Source: Symbiodinium natans (Eukaryota > Sar > Dinophyceae > Suessiales > Symbiodiniaceae). Taken from it: a DNA stretch of 64,000 bases. Every line of letters begins with the position of its first letter. The first letter of the stretch is position 1. The position numbers and the translations under genes were made by a program. This document shows positions 1 to 32,114 of this stretch, in pieces. The notes under the pieces were generated by a model that had not been told where the DNA came from, searched no databases, and was given only the letters and a program-made list of their open reading frames with translations. Where the stretch lies: contig CAJNDS010002742.1 in NCBI GenBank assembly GCA_905221605.1, positions 36,001 through 100,000 of the forward strand, read 5' to 3'.

Positions 1-700
1 ACTCAGGCGTGACCTTCTTGACACGACAGGCATCACACTGCGCTCGTCTCAAGACACGGCAGTCTCGCCGATCTTGGTTGCAAAACGTCAAAACTCTGCC
101 TTCTCCACGACTCATGAATCTTGCGAAGCTGTAGGGCTCTAGCCTGATTGTGTCAAAGTTTTGGGTGTTGACTTCTTGCAGCGCAGAGCTGGTAAGAAAA
201 GGAAAGGAGCGGAGACGCGGGTCCTGGATACCAAGTGCAGCACGCTCGGATTGAGCGCCTGCCAGTGTGCCATGCCGTCCGACGTCGAATGCGCAGAAAA
301 CTTGTTCTACCCAAGCTACATGGGGGTGGTGTTTGTAGAGCCGAACAAGCAGGCAAAATTCCAGGGGCTGCAGGGAGACGGTTGGCCCGACGTCATCTCC
401 AAGTGTCTGGTTCGACTTCTTGAAGGGCGCGGTTTGGGGCGGGCTTCCAATTTTCTTGCTTTGGAGTGGCAGCCTCGCGTTTGGCAGGGCGGCCCTTGGG
501 CTTGGGGTCACCCACGCGAGGGGCGGATCGTGTGTGGACTCAAGAGGAGCGGGTTGAAATTTTTGCCACTGTAGGACCGTGCTCTGAGAACCCAGTCGCG
601 GTGGACCATGACGAAAGGAGGTCCAAAGTCCTGCGGAAGTCCTGTAGGACAACCAACAGAATTGACGGACTCCAAAAGGCACCGCAACGGACTGGGTCCC
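1..700. other. No recognisable gene
   Basis: Short open frames exist on both strands, but none shows a motif, a repeat pattern or a match to a family I know. The stretch lies downstream (minus-strand sense) of a decayed reverse-transcriptase fragment and may be 3' flank of that element. Confidence 0.4.
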
Positions 701-1535
701 CAGTCTGCGCCGAAGATCGACCATAGTCACCTTATATCATTCAACATACCAAGCGCGCAGCGGTTGACGAAGGTCTGCGTCTTGACGAGCTTCTTGCTTT
801 GTAAACGCACGCCCTTCAGCACTGCGAAGCAGGGTAGCCATCGCCGTAGACTCTAAGAGCACGCGCCATCGCCGTAGACTCGAAGAGCACGCCCATGGTC
901 TTAGGCAACGTTAGGCGATAGGCCTGCTGCCAAAGCTTGGCCCGCTACTGGTTGCCTCGCTGGAGCCGTTTAGCGGTCGACTGCTGGGGGCGACTCATTG
1001 GTGACCCATGCACCCAAATAAAAGCCGGCTTCACCTGGTCGACACCTGCCTGCCACGCAGCCTCTTGGAGAGGGACGCTGAGAGGTAGGCGCTCGGCCCA
1101 ACAGACGTCCAAGATGTCGTTCGTCCTCGACACGATGCTCGACTGTAGTGAAAATTGTAGCGTCATCGGCAAACAACACGTCGTCCAGTTCGACTGTGAC
1201 ATCGTCTTCTTTAGACGTCGAGGTCGTAGTCTTGCCTTGTGGTCCACTCCGCCTCGTAGAGCTGCAGCACCACGTCGTTGAAGTCGCTCCTCTGCAAATT
1301 GGTGCACAGGAAAAGCGTGGCACAAAATTGAGACACGCCGGACCGCTTGGGCAACCTTCCCGAAATTGAAAGCCCCGTGAATTTGCATGCTCCCTACCCA
1401 GGTCCGCACCAGCTTTGCTTTCGTAGACGGTTCTGTCACGTAGACCGTGTAGCACCCTTGTCAACAAAAGTGGCCAGACAAGACGGTTCAAATCGAACAG
1501 GGCAGTAATCACTTCCTCCGGCTTCAAGCGCATGA
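700..1535 (-). mobile_element. Decayed non-LTR reverse transcriptase fragment
   Basis: In broken frames this stretch encodes pieces that parallel the intact reverse transcriptase at 4384-6894: a segment ending LTRVLHGLRDR (intact copy LTRVLHGLHDR), an SRGF..REGCP segment, an ELDDVLFADDATIFTT block carrying the catalytic FADD motif, a piece like FYLGAWVTNE, and further left traces of the segment that in the intact copy precedes the zinc fingers. Frames change several times, so this is a pseudogene. The similarity to the intact element is clearly lower than that between the two 1.4 kb repeats nearby, so it is an older or different subfamily copy, not a partner of that duplication. The N-terminal RT part and the zinc-finger tail are missing. 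Confidence 0.75.
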
Positions 1536-1567
1536 ATCTCCTAGTCTCCCAGCAAGGGCTTCAACAG

Positions 1568-2200
1568 CTAGTGAGCTGCGCCGATTCCTTGACCACAGAG
1601 CGAGCGGCTCGGCCAACAACGTCGCACGTGGCAGCACTGAACATATGGGGCTGTGCGCTGAGCACACACGGATATCTTCTCTTTTGCGTAGAACTCAATC
1701 AGAGATTGCCGATGCGATTCCATAGCAAAGTAATCTCGGCTGTCTTGCAACTCATATTTCCACCAATTCTTGATGGAGATCTTGGTGCTGGCTTCTTGCC
1801 TTTGACGTTCTGCACATTGCCAAATCAAAAATCTTACCTGCGCTTGTTGCTGATTGAAATCGTCCGTCATATCCTTGAGGTCATGCAGCACATCACCGAT
1901 TTGCTTTGAAGGCGAATCTTGGAGCAACTCTTCATCCAGGTTATGTTGGCGCATTGACTCTTCACTCTTGGATCTTTTGGTGTCTCTACCAGGCGGCGGT
2001 GTGTATAGCGATTGCCTTTTGAAACGTGGATCATCCTCGTCCATTGCTAACCCTTCTCTGACATTTGCTCGACCCTGAGTGGCTGGATATCTCCGAGCAG
2101 AATGAGGAGCTACTGTACTGTCAGCAGGTCTCTCATTACGCTCATACTCCGTGCCAACGATAGCCTCCTTCCTCATCAACCCACGTTGGCCCAGTACCAA
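1568..2200 (-). CDS. Hypothetical basic/acidic protein, possibly retroelement ORF1
   Basis: A 210-codon open frame starting MVLGQRGLMRKEAIV. The middle is charged (DEDDPRFKRQSLYTPPPGR, then a likely helical stretch around DEELLQDSPSKQIGDVLHDL and QQQAQVRFLIWQCAERQRQE). I recognise no domain. Codons 1 to about 158 lie in the 1.4 kb segment repeated at 6950-8359. The frame runs coherently past the repeat edge at 1726 (SRDYFAMESHRQSLIEFYAK), whereas in the other copy it breaks there, so this copy looks like the more original left junction. It lies just upstream, in minus-strand sense, of a decayed RT, the usual place of ORF1 in a non-LTR element. This role is an inference. Confidence 0.4.
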   Translation of the reverse strand: MVLGQRGLMRKEAIVGTEYERNERPADSTVAPHSARRYPATQGRANVREGLAMDEDDPRFKRQSLYTPPPGRDTKRSKSEESMRQHNLDEELLQDSPSKQIGDVLHDLKDMTDDFNQQQAQVRFLIWQCAERQRQEASTKISIKNWWKYELQDSRDYFAMESHRQSLIEFYAKEKISVCAQRTAPYVQCCHVRRCWPSRSLCGQGIGAAH

Positions 2201-3126
2201 GACTGCGATCTATGTTCCATGTCCAGTCACGCTGTGAAGGTGATGCTCTTTGTCCATTTTCAATGCTGTGGAGGCGGCAATTTGACATCCGCTTGTGCGG
2301 GCTTCCAGCCGTTTGGTTTAAGATATGTGCCCACGCGGGACCAGGTTCGGGCAGCAATCCGCCGCAGGACCACAATGCCGTGCACACATGATGAGCCCAT
2401 GAGGCCGGACGAAAAGTGTAATCAAACACACGATTTGTTTTTTGGCATAGGGTGCTTAGGGTTCGCTAGGGTTGGGCTGCAGGCTTAGGATGGTCTAGGT
2501 TTCAGGTTCCGCGTGCTGGGGGCGTATGATTTAAGATCTGTCTAGGGCTTCGTGCATTTAGGGATTTGGGTCGCTTAAAGCTGAAAAAGTTTTAGGGCTC
2601 AGGGCTCGCTAGGATTCAGGGTTTTAGGGTTATGGCGGTTTCATGGGGCGACGACGACGTGGACGACGAGGACGACGAGGACGGTGGCGGCGGCGAGGGC
2701 GACCACTAGGACCACTAGGACCACTGCGGCCACGACCACGACTATCGTTGATGGAGGAAATCTTACACCACCGAATTACTGACAAGTCCCCGCACCCCCT
2801 GCAGGCGGTGCAAGTTTTTTGTCATTGGAACCCACAATGTTAAACAGGAGGAGTGGGCTGCTCGACTAGCTTTGCCACGGAACGCGGTGCAAGATTTTCC
2901 TCCACAAACAGTACCACGACGACTTCTGCCTCTACTTCGACTTACTTGTACTACTTTGCCATCCCTTTGAGTTTGAGTGAACCTCGATGGTACCCCGCAA
3001 ACGGTAGCTCTACACAAGACGGGCAACGAACATCAAGGCGACCTGGCTGCTGACAAATGACAAGCAAAAACGACTCATCGGAGTTCTCCACAAGCTGGTG
3101 GAAGCTCAGGACGGCATTGTATGGCT
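1726..3126. repeat. 1.4 kb direct repeat, left copy
   Basis: This 1401-bp segment recurs at 6950-8359 in the same orientation. By eye the copies differ only around a GAC-rich run (2646-2692), where the right copy has one extra 9-bp stretch. The segment holds the N-terminal part of a hypothetical ORF, a stretch with degenerate TTTAGGG motifs (about 2455-2640), and at its right end the 3' half of beta-tubulin exon 12. It ends sharply at 3126, inside that exon. Confidence 0.93.
3062..3126 (-). pseudogene. Beta-tubulin exon 12 fragment (duplicated piece)
   Basis: This is the 3' 65 nt of beta-tubulin exon 12, encoding the segment around [15 protein letters not shown], followed by the GT that starts intron 12. 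It is identical to 8295-8359 of copy A and was carried here by the 1.4 kb duplication. The 5' half of the exon is absent, so it cannot be spliced as a tubulin exon. Confidence 0.9.
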
Positions 3127-3588
3127 GTATAAGGTGTTGGTAGCATCGTCAGTCGCACTTGGCTGTAGACGATCACCTGGCAGACGAAAAATGGTGAAAG
3201 CAACTCATTGGGGGCCGCGCAGTGGGCGATGAGCGTCTTGCCCCGTGTCGCCCCTGCGCACCGTGCCCCTCTCCGACACCTTGAGTGCAGAGAGGGGGGG
3301 CCTCGGTGGAGGCCTTTGCAAGACAAATCGCAGTCGCCATAAAAGGGGACATGTCATTCCCAATGCCTTTGAAATAGCAGTCGGGCTGAAGCAAACACAT
3401 GCATCAAACGAATACTGTGATCCTGGTCTCAGCACGGAAAACCCTGTAGGAAGGATCTCGAGAATGCTCGCTCAACATCAAATAGCTTAGTATCCTTGAA
3501 GCCAGCGAGAATGTCAAAGAGCGGGTGGAGGAATTACCTTGAGCAGTCCTCATCCACTGAAACGCATGCAGGTGGGCCATCAGCATAG

Positions 3589-4287
3589 CTAGTGCTTCAG
3601 CTTTTTCCACAGCTCCTTTTCGAGCTGTGTTTGCGTGCTGAGAGCAGGAAGGATTTCGATACCGGCCGTCTGGAACTTGGGATTGTTGCGAAGGAGAGTC
3701 CCCAAATTTTCACGAATCTCTGGGCTGGCCACGACTGAGAGCGAGATGTGCCAGACCCACTTGCGTCCGTCCTTGGGCTGCCTGAACTTTGGTTTGCAGT
3801 CCTGCATTTGTGTCTCCCATTGCTCAGGGGGCATCTCAAAGAGAACCTTGATCGTAGCCCAAGGCTCTTCTTGTTCTGTTTGACCAGCTGCAATGGCCTT
3901 GGACATAGCCTTGAGGATATACTGGATGGCCAACGTCTTGCGTGAGAGCTTCATGGGGTGTTCGGGGAAGATGCGATTCTTCACCTGTTGGTCTGTACGT
4001 TTGGGGAGTTGCTCGAACCACTGGGCCATCAGATTGGCGAGCTCTGCCTTCGTTTCCTCGGTGCTGATGAGGACGGCGATGGTGCTGGAGTCGAAGGCCG
4101 TGCGAATCATGTTCTGGCTTTGCAAAGTGAGGCGTAGCGTTTCCCTCAGCAGCTCAGCGTCCGCGGCCGCGGCGCTGTCATGTGACTGGGAGGCCTGTCC
4201 CTTGTTTGGTCCTTTGCCACCACCACGCTGTTGCTTGGATTGGCGCTCGCCCTTGGCAAGCTGCATTGCCGCTTCGAGTGCCGCCAT
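3589..4287 (-). CDS. Retroelement-associated hypothetical protein
   Basis: A 232-codon frame beginning MAALEAAMQLAKGERQ, with a basic, Gly/Lys-rich stretch (residues about 16-32) then a largely helical region. It starts only about 97 nt downstream of the RT ORF's stop, in the same orientation. No recognised fold or zinc knuckle. In most non-LTR elements the accessory ORF precedes RT, so this could be a second ORF placed after RT, or ORF1 of a following tandem copy whose RT is gone. Function is not known. Confidence 0.5.
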   Translation of the reverse strand: MAALEAAMQLAKGERQSKQQRGGGKGPNKGQASQSHDSAAAADAELLRETLRLTLQSQNMIRTAFDSSTIAVLISTEETKAELANLMAQWFEQLPKRTDQQVKNRIFPEHPMKLSRKTLAIQYILKAMSKAIAAGQTEQEEPWATIKVLFEMPPEQWETQMQDCKPKFRQPKDGRKWVWHISLSVVASPEIRENLGTLLRNNPKFQTAGIEILPALSTQTQLEKELWKKLKH

Positions 4288-4383
4288 GTGTGAGCGCCGC
4301 TATTCCCGCTAAATAAAACTCTGGCAAGACAAGGAGGTTGCTTCTCCAAATAGCTGCGCAAAGCATGGTTTGTTAGCTGTAAT

Positions 4384-6894
4384 TCACATGTACGTCAGCG
4401 AATCCGCTAAAAGAGCACGTGAGCAGGAAGCGCATTTTTTGCATCGCCCGCACAAACCCCAGCATTTTTGTTGTCTGCAACTTGGACATTTGCGACAGAG
4501 TGAACATAGTTGTCCAGTCGCCGAGTCATAGCATGACGCCTGTATGACATCTTGCGAGACCTCATGGTTGGGGTTCTGGGCGAGGATGGTGCGGAACTTG
4601 TCTCGGCAAGTAGCGGCCGCTTGCGCCAACTCCTGAACACGGGCCGACGCTGCATGGACTCCACGGCGGACTTGACCTTGAGCCAGAGGAGGTAGTACAT
4701 GAAATTGACCAGTGTCGACCGGGAGACCCTCCTTGATTCTGCGTTTGCGGCATTCGTGAGCATGACGGGCACATCCTCGAGCTTCCAAGAAGGGCGTTCC
4801 ACATTGGTTGCATTTGACTTCACTTTGAAGTCCTTCTCTAACCATGCGAATGCCTCGTAGCCAAACATTGTAGGGCATATCCTTGCAGAGCTTCTCGTGG
4901 TTCGTGACGGCTCCTTTTGGCACAATGGTACTACACCATTGGCACATCCGAGGAGGCAGCTCAGGATCTCTTTCCCACCAAGCGGGTAGGTCCGAGATGC
5001 CGTTTCTTCGTTTGCTGCGGCTTTGCGGCGCTTCCCGAGCTTCACCAACTTGTCTGCGAGGACGTCGTGGTGCATTCTTTGCCTGGGCAGGAGCAGGTTC
5101 CGGTGGAGGAGCCAAGGGAGCACCAGGCGGGGGAGGTGTCTTGCCTCGAATTCGACGGAAAACCAGACCCGGTGCCCCAGGCGGTTGTGCTGCGGCTGCA
5201 TGAGGGGCCTGAACCGGATCGCGAAGTGGAGCATGAATAGCTTGCAGTCGACGTTGACGTTGCAGCCGGGCCTCACGTGCATTTAGTTGTTGAGCCGGCG
5301 TAAGCAAAGCGCAACTTCGAGCATGCATCCATATACGATTGGCCGCGAAAGGATCATTGCAGTGAGGACAAAGGAAAAGATCATCGCCTTGTTGAGTCAA
5401 GTTGGCCAGTTCTGCTTTACGCCGAGCACGTTGTTGAGCTTGGGTTTCAGCTTTACCTCCAGGTGCATGACGGACTCGCCAGAGGTCGTTGTCCTCTGCG
5501 GCTTCCTTACGTTGCTGCCATTTGCGTATGTCTGAGCGCCATAGTTTGCCGTCTTCTGTCTGCGCCCTGCGGACCCAATCGGTGTCCCACGTTGTCGATG
5601 GAATGTCCAGCGTAGTCTTGAAGTCTTGTAGAAGCGACCAAAGCCCCGTAGATGTGTCATTGGTGCCCCGACAACGCTTTCGTCTGGATCGTCTCCCCGG
5701 TCCGTGGTGTTCATGCCATAGCCAAAGAGCCTGTTTTTCCAGGCGGGTATCGTCCAAGCGAGCCACATGTCCCAACCAACGAAGTTGTCTGATCCCGATG
5801 GCCACCGCAATGGAGGGGATGCCCAGCTTGCGTCGAAGATCGACCATGGTCACCTTATCGTCGTGCATGTGGCGTTGCTTAACATTTAACATCCCAAGTG
5901 TACAGCGGTTGACAAAGGTCTGCATCCTGCGAATCTCAGGTTTAGTAAATGCTCTTGCCTCTGCACTGTATAGCATGGTGGCCATCACTGTCGACTCGAA
6001 AAGCATTCCCATGATCTTTGGTGGCAGCGTCAAACGATACGCTTGTTTCCAAAGCTTTGTCCATAGTTGTTTGCCACGCTGGAGCCTTTTTTCCGTATCG
6101 ACAGACTGGGATGCCTCGCTGGTGATCCACGCGCCCAGGAAACGAGCTTCGTCTTTTAGAGTTTCGGGGTCAACCCCAGCTTGTCGCGCCGCCTCCTCCA
6201 GGGACAAACCTAGAGGTAGGCGTTCGGTTTTGCCAGCGTGTAGGTCTTCGCCCCATATGCCCAACACTTGTCGAAGATGTTGCTCGTCTGTAAGATGCTG
6301 CTCGACCGTTGTGAAAATAGTCGTGTCATCAGCAAACAATACATCGTCCAGTTCGAAATTAATGTTCTCCTCCGTGACATTGCGAGGTCTACGTACCTTG
6401 TCAAAACGTGTATTGTAGTTAACGCCTCCTCGAAGAGCAGCGGTCCCCTGTTGCCGTCGCCGTTCTTTTGCAAACTGCTGCATAGGAAAAGTGTGATACA
6501 AATTGAAGCATGCCGGGCTGTTCGGGCAGCCTTCCCTGAAGCCCCTGGAATTAGTATAGGTCCTTCCCAGGCCCGCCCCAGTCTTAATACGATAGACCGC
6601 TCTGTCGTGTAGGCCATGTAGCACTCGTGTTAGCATGGGTGGCATTCCAAGACGATCAAAGAGTTGCCACGCCAAGGATCGTGGGACTCGCGGATATGCT
6701 TTACGAATATCGATGAGCAACAACAGAGGGTGATGGTCTGTCGATGGGTGGGCCCTGAATGTTTCCGCAATGAGGCTGACCAGCATGATGGGCCCGATAG
6801 TAGACCTGTGCTTACGAAAACCATATTGTTGATTGGGCAACAAGTTCCGCGACTCAGAAAAACGTTGTACGCGGCCATCCACCACTTTGGCCAA
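4384..6894 (-). CDS. Reverse transcriptase with C-terminal Cys/His fingers (LINE pol fragment)
   Basis: This 836-codon frame copies element RNA into DNA during retrotransposition. Seen: RT fingers/palm starting QQYGFRKHRST (about 22-31), first catalytic Asp in LLLIDIRKAYPR (about 62), catalytic FADD (187-190) followed by TTIF, then a thumb-like region to about 490. Both catalytic centres look intact. The tail has four metal-binding clusters: C2HC at about 509-528, another at 651-670, another at 695-715, and a dense CxxC-type cluster starting near 797. These resemble nucleic-acid-binding fingers of LINE pol proteins, but the last, with about ten Cys in some 30 residues, is unusual. The frame remains open upstream to 6949 without a start, so the methionine at 6894 is only the first in frame. 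No endonuclease domain is present. Confidence 0.85.
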   Translation of the reverse strand: MAKVVDGRVQRFSESRNLLPNQQYGFRKHRSTIGPIMLVSLIAETFRAHPSTDHHPLLLLIDIRKAYPRVPRSLAWQLFDRLGMPPMLTRVLHGLHDRAVYRIKTGAGLGRTYTNSRGFREGCPNSPACFNLYHTFPMQQFAKERRRQQGTAALRGGVNYNTRFDKVRRPRNVTEENINFELDDVLFADDTTIFTTVEQHLTDEQHLRQVLGIWGEDLHAGKTERLPLGLSLEEAARQAGVDPETLKDEARFLGAWITSEASQSVDTEKRLQRGKQLWTKLWKQAYRLTLPPKIMGMLFESTVMATMLYSAEARAFTKPEIRRMQTFVNRCTLGMLNVKQRHMHDDKVTMVDLRRKLGIPSIAVAIGIRQLRWLGHVARLDDTRLEKQALWLWHEHHGPGRRSRRKRCRGTNDTSTGLWSLLQDFKTTLDIPSTTWDTDWVRRAQTEDGKLWRSDIRKWQQRKEAAEDNDLWRVRHAPGGKAETQAQQRARRKAELANLTQQGDDLFLCPHCNDPFAANRIWMHARSCALLTPAQQLNAREARLQRQRRLQAIHAPLRDPVQAPHAAAAQPPGAPGLVFRRIRGKTPPPPGAPLAPPPEPAPAQAKNAPRRPRRQVGEAREAPQSRSKRRNGISDLPAWWERDPELPPRMCQWCSTIVPKGAVTNHEKLCKDMPYNVWLRGIRMVREGLQSEVKCNQCGTPFLEARGCARHAHECRKRRIKEGLPVDTGQFHVLPPLAQGQVRRGVHAASARVQELAQAAATCRDKFRTILAQNPNHEVSQDVIQASCYDSATGQLCSLCRKCPSCRQQKCWGLCGRCKKCASCSRALLADSLTYM

Positions 6895-6949
6895 AAGCCT
6901 TGAAATGACGTTGATGAGCTGGATGCAACGATAATTCCCAGGATCATCT

Positions 6950-10655
<3,706 letters not shown>

Positions 10656-11036
10656 GGCTGCAAGAAGCGCAAGGCGATTGGGGGCACGGAGGTCACTTGA
10701 GAACTGCTGAAAGCGCTGTGGTCAAGCAAAGCATTTCTCAGTCGCGAGGCTCACGACTACTCATGAAAGAACTCGACAGCAAGTGTGCGAGTTCTCACAA
10801 AGGATGCCAACAGCGCAAGAAAGCACTGGTCAAGTTGATGCTATGCTTTTGTTCACCCTGCCAACTGCGGAAGTTGGTACGACTTCATGCTCGACCTGCC
10901 TTCAAGATTTTCTTGAAAGCTTGCAAGGAAATGAATTCCCCCGACTGCGCCCCCGTGTGGCTTGCGGGAGCAGTCAAGGTCATCACAGGTCTGAGACAAG
11001 TTTGCGGCACGAGCATGGGTCTGCGACTCTTCGCGC
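10656..11036 (-). promoter_or_regulatory. Short spacer between tubulin B and A (3' UTR plus 5' region)
   Basis: Only 381 bp separate the stop of copy B from the ATG of copy A. The spacer is clearly similar to the B/C spacer at 20672-21128, most strongly in the ~190 nt after the stop and the ~80 nt before the ATG. Just before the ATG the minus strand reads CGCTTCTTGCAGCC then ATG: a pyrimidine-rich run and AG two bases from the start. This is a plausible acceptor for spliced-leader trans-splicing, the normal dinoflagellate mRNA 5' maturation. No TATA-like element was seen. Confidence 0.5.
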
Positions 11037-20671
<9,635 letters not shown>

Positions 20672-21128
20672 GGCTGCGACAAGCACAAGGCGATGGGAGG
20701 GTGCGGAGGTCGCTTGACAATTGTCGGAGGCGCTGCGGGCAAGCACAGCAAGGGTAGCATGAACAGTCAAATTCCGTCATCAATAGCCGTAGAGCCACGT
20801 CACCCCAGAGAACCCCGGAGAAGGACGTCCCATGAACATGATAGAAAGACACTAAAGACATGATCAAACACACAAGCAGAGGTCGCAACAGCTTCCAAAG
20901 CATGCAAGACGTGACAATCCAGTGTGGTCTGTTGCAACGTCTGTATTTCCCCATCCCACAAACTGCGGGATTTGCTGCCACTCCATGCTCGCCCTGCCTT
21001 CAAGATTTTCTTGAAAGCTTGGAATGAATTCCCCTGGCCGTGCCCTCTCGCAGAATGCGGGCGCGGTCAAGGTCATCACCGGTTCGAAAAGTTTGGCGAC
21101 ACGAGCATGGGTCTGCGACACTTCGCGC
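20672..21128 (-). promoter_or_regulatory. Short spacer between tubulin C and B
   Basis: 457 bp from the stop of copy C to the ATG of copy B, alignable to the B/A spacer at both ends. The minus strand before the ATG reads GTGCTTGTCGCAGCC, again AG two bases upstream of ATG. In copy C the same place (29551-29565) reads GTGCTTCTCGTAGCC. The conserved AG in all three is the best candidate trans-splice acceptor. Confidence 0.5.
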
Positions 21129-29550
<8,422 letters not shown>

Positions 29551-30620
29551 GGCTACGAGAAGCACAAGGCGATGGGAGGCACGGAAGTCGCTTGAGAATT
29601 GTCGGAGGCGCTGCGGGCACAACCGATGATGATTGATGTTTCGGCGGGGGGCCCGGACCCAAGGCGTGTCTCAGAAGCCATCAAAAAGCGAAACCTGACC
29701 GGAGGACTCCTCGCAGCTCCGAACAGAGCTGCAACAACGCCTGCCAGCAAGCCATTAACACATTCTCACTCAGTGAGGTTGCCCCGTCCTCCTGTCAAGG
29801 CCACAAAGCTCACCGTTCTTCACCAAGCACTCCCTAAGCTGTCGTGCCAAGGTCTAGGAGTTTTTTTTGCAAAGCGCCCCAAGAAAACCCCCTAAGCTTG
29901 GAGTTTGGACACTTCGGCTGCCCAACCTGAGGGACTCCGACATCGCAGAACCCCGGAACCTCGAAGCCACCCGCCGAAACCCAAAAAGCCCCCCTAACCC
30001 CCCCCCTAAGCCCAAACGTGAAGAAAGCCCCAGCGCGTGCACCCTGCACACCGGTCGTATCCTCAAAAATTTCAGGAGACTCCCAAGGCTTCGCCCCATA
30101 TTCAACAAAAACACATTTTGGCTTCTGCTTCTGCTTCTGCTTCTGCCGCCTCTGCTGCTTCCGCGTCCGCCGCCTCTGCCAGCGCCACAGCGTCAGTTGA
30201 CCGCAAGGCGCCCGGTTCCCGCGGGAAGAGCAAATCGAAATCGTGCCTTGGCTCCCAGAAAGCCTCAACCCGGAATGTGCGCAAGGCTCCAGGATCCGAA
30301 GAACCCCTAATCCCTTAAAGGGGCTTAACTTAGGGCTTATAATCCACTGAATCTTAAGGATAGCCCAACGCTCCTAGCCAAGGCTGTGAGCATCGCAAAC
30401 ACAAACAGGGGCCTAAACTGCAGGAAAGCACGAGGTGGATTTAAGCTCCCCTTCACAGCAACCCTAAAAACCCCAAACCCCAAACCGTAAACCCCAAACC
30501 GTAAACCCCAAACCCCAAACCCCATACCCCAAACCCTACCCCCTAAACTAAACCCTATACACCCCGAACCCTAAAACCTAAACGAAACCTATACACCCGA
30601 ACCCGAAAGCCTAAACCCAA
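29551..30620. other. Upstream of tubulin C; no recognised gene
   Basis: The first ~80 bp match the 5' region of the other tubulin copies. The rest has an open minus-strand frame (29834-30268, and a frame with YGAKPWESPEIFEDTTG near 30060-30110) that may contain an exon, but no family is recognised. A GCTTCT-type microsatellite is at 30120-30175, and degenerate CCCTAAA units at 30465-30615. Confidence 0.4.
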
Positions 30621-30627
30621 AACAGGC

Positions 30628-30694
30628 CAGGGTGCAGGTACTTGGGCAGCACCAGTCCCCGTGGCTCGTCGTCATCCCAGTCGTCTTTGCCCAC
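30628..30694 (-). CDS. Exon island of unidentified gene
   Basis: Flanked by AG|G and G|GC splice signals of the type used by the tubulin genes, this 67-nt segment encodes VGKDDWDDDEPRGLVLPKYL and two to three more residues. It sits between telomere-like arrays, as the tubulin exons do. No family recognised; could belong with the island at 31236-31320, but the phases do not join directly. Confidence 0.45.
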
Positions 30695-31235
30695 CTCGGC
30701 TGCTTGGGCACTTTTGCAAGGCCCAGGCGACCGGGCAAACAAGGGTTTAGGCTTTAGGGTTTGGGGTTGAGGGTTTAGGGTTTAGGGTTTCTAAGAACCT
30801 GAACCTAAACCCTGTGAGGCCTAAACCCTAAACCTGACCGGAAGTGCCGGGCTACAGGCGACCGCAACTCTGGCGCACATAGCCCCGCAGTCAACGCGTA
30901 GGGATCGAATATTGACAGGTACGGTACAACCCAAATCCCACCTGGGACCTGTTCGCAGGCACAGGCGGCCAGGCTGCCCAGCCCCTTCGGGGCCGAAACC
31001 TCCAAAGCCAACTGCCCAACCCCTAAGCCCTAAGCCTACAAACGCTGCTTCCTAACCGATCTCCAGGAGGGATGCATCTGCTCAAAGAGTTTAGGCTCGC
31101 CCGCCGAAGGCCCAAACATGACTTAAGCATCCCTACGAAGGCGATTCCATGTTTAGGGTTGCAGGTGTAAGCCAAGAAACCCCACCCAACCCTAAACCCC
31201 ACGCAACCCCCACGTCAACAAAAAAACTAAGCTGC

Positions 31236-31320
31236 CAAGCTTCCAGACCGCGCTTTGGCAGGTCGTCACTCGTGAAGCCCTGGGCCCGCCAGAACTCCTC
31301 CACGCAGTGGGCGTGGGCGC
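31236..31320 (-). CDS. Exon island of unidentified gene
   Basis: An 85-nt segment bounded by CCAG|G and a GC donor encodes AHAHCVEEFWRAQGFTSDDL and PKRGLEA. Codon-like composition contrasts with the telomere-like flanks. Family not recognised. Confidence 0.5.
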
Positions 31321-31354
31321 CTGGAGATCAGCTGCGATCTTGGGGAGTTGTTGG

Positions 31355-31545
31355 TTTTAGGGTTTAGGGTTTAGGGTTTAGGGTTTAGGGTTTAGGGTTT
31401 AGGGTTTAAGGTTTAGGGTTTAGGGGATAGGGTTTAGGGTTTAGGGTTTAGGGTTTAGGGTTTAGGGTTTAGGGTTTAGGGTTTAGGGTTTAGGGTTTAG
31501 GGTTTAGGGTTTAGGGTTCAGAGATTAGGGCTTAGGATTAGGGTT
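31355..31545. repeat. TTTAGGG array
   Basis: Over 20 TTTAGGG units, mostly perfect, immediately upstream in gene sense of the exon island at 31236-31320. Confidence 0.95.
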
Positions 31546-32114
31546 TAGGGCTTAGAAGTGGGGATTGTCTTCATGGGCGCAGGGCGAGCTTTAAAGGGCT
31601 GAAGGGCTGCAAGGCTTTGAACTTGTGGGTTTGAGGGCTGAGGCGCGATGGGGCTCGGAAGCCTGTTGTGCCTTTTCGGTCTAGGGTTTAGGCTGTTTAG
31701 GGTTTAGGGCGGTTTAGGGTTTAGGGCTTGCAGAGATGTTTAGAGTTTAGGGCTTTAGAGGAGGAGCCGATGCCCAAAAGAGGACAAGCGCTGTCCCTGG
31801 TGGCCTGGGAGAACACCGAGCCCCCTGAGCCCATGCAAGGTCAGCCGACCTCCTTCCCGCGAACCACCAGTGTTCGGTGAGCAAAACCCGGGTTACGAGG
31901 ATACCATGAAACCTGGTTATGAAGCACGGAGTGCGTTCGATGAACTTGCTGTCCGCGCCTGTCGGCGGATCTGAGCACATGGATGTGCCAGCACTGTACA
32001 CCTGGACCTCTACAGTCTATACACTGTACACATCGCTGACGGCTGACGAGCTCACGAGCCGCAGGCCAGTGAGGACCCAGGATGGAAAAGTCAAAACTGG
32101 GCAGCATCTACGGC

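Larger units (their letters stand above)
3127..6949 (-). mobile_element. Non-LTR (LINE-type) retrotransposon, 5'-truncated
   Basis: The segment between the two 1.4 kb repeats carries a long reverse-transcriptase ORF and a smaller downstream ORF, both minus strand. The RT frame is open to the segment edge at 6949, where it starts inside the NYR...LINVISRLLAKV motif that lies near the N-terminal end of the RT domain. Everything upstream (rest of RT N-terminus, any endonuclease) is missing, as expected for a 5'-truncated insertion. No simple short target-site duplication was found; the only flanking duplication is the 1.4 kb repeat. No poly(A) tail is evident at the 3127 end. Confidence 0.75.
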
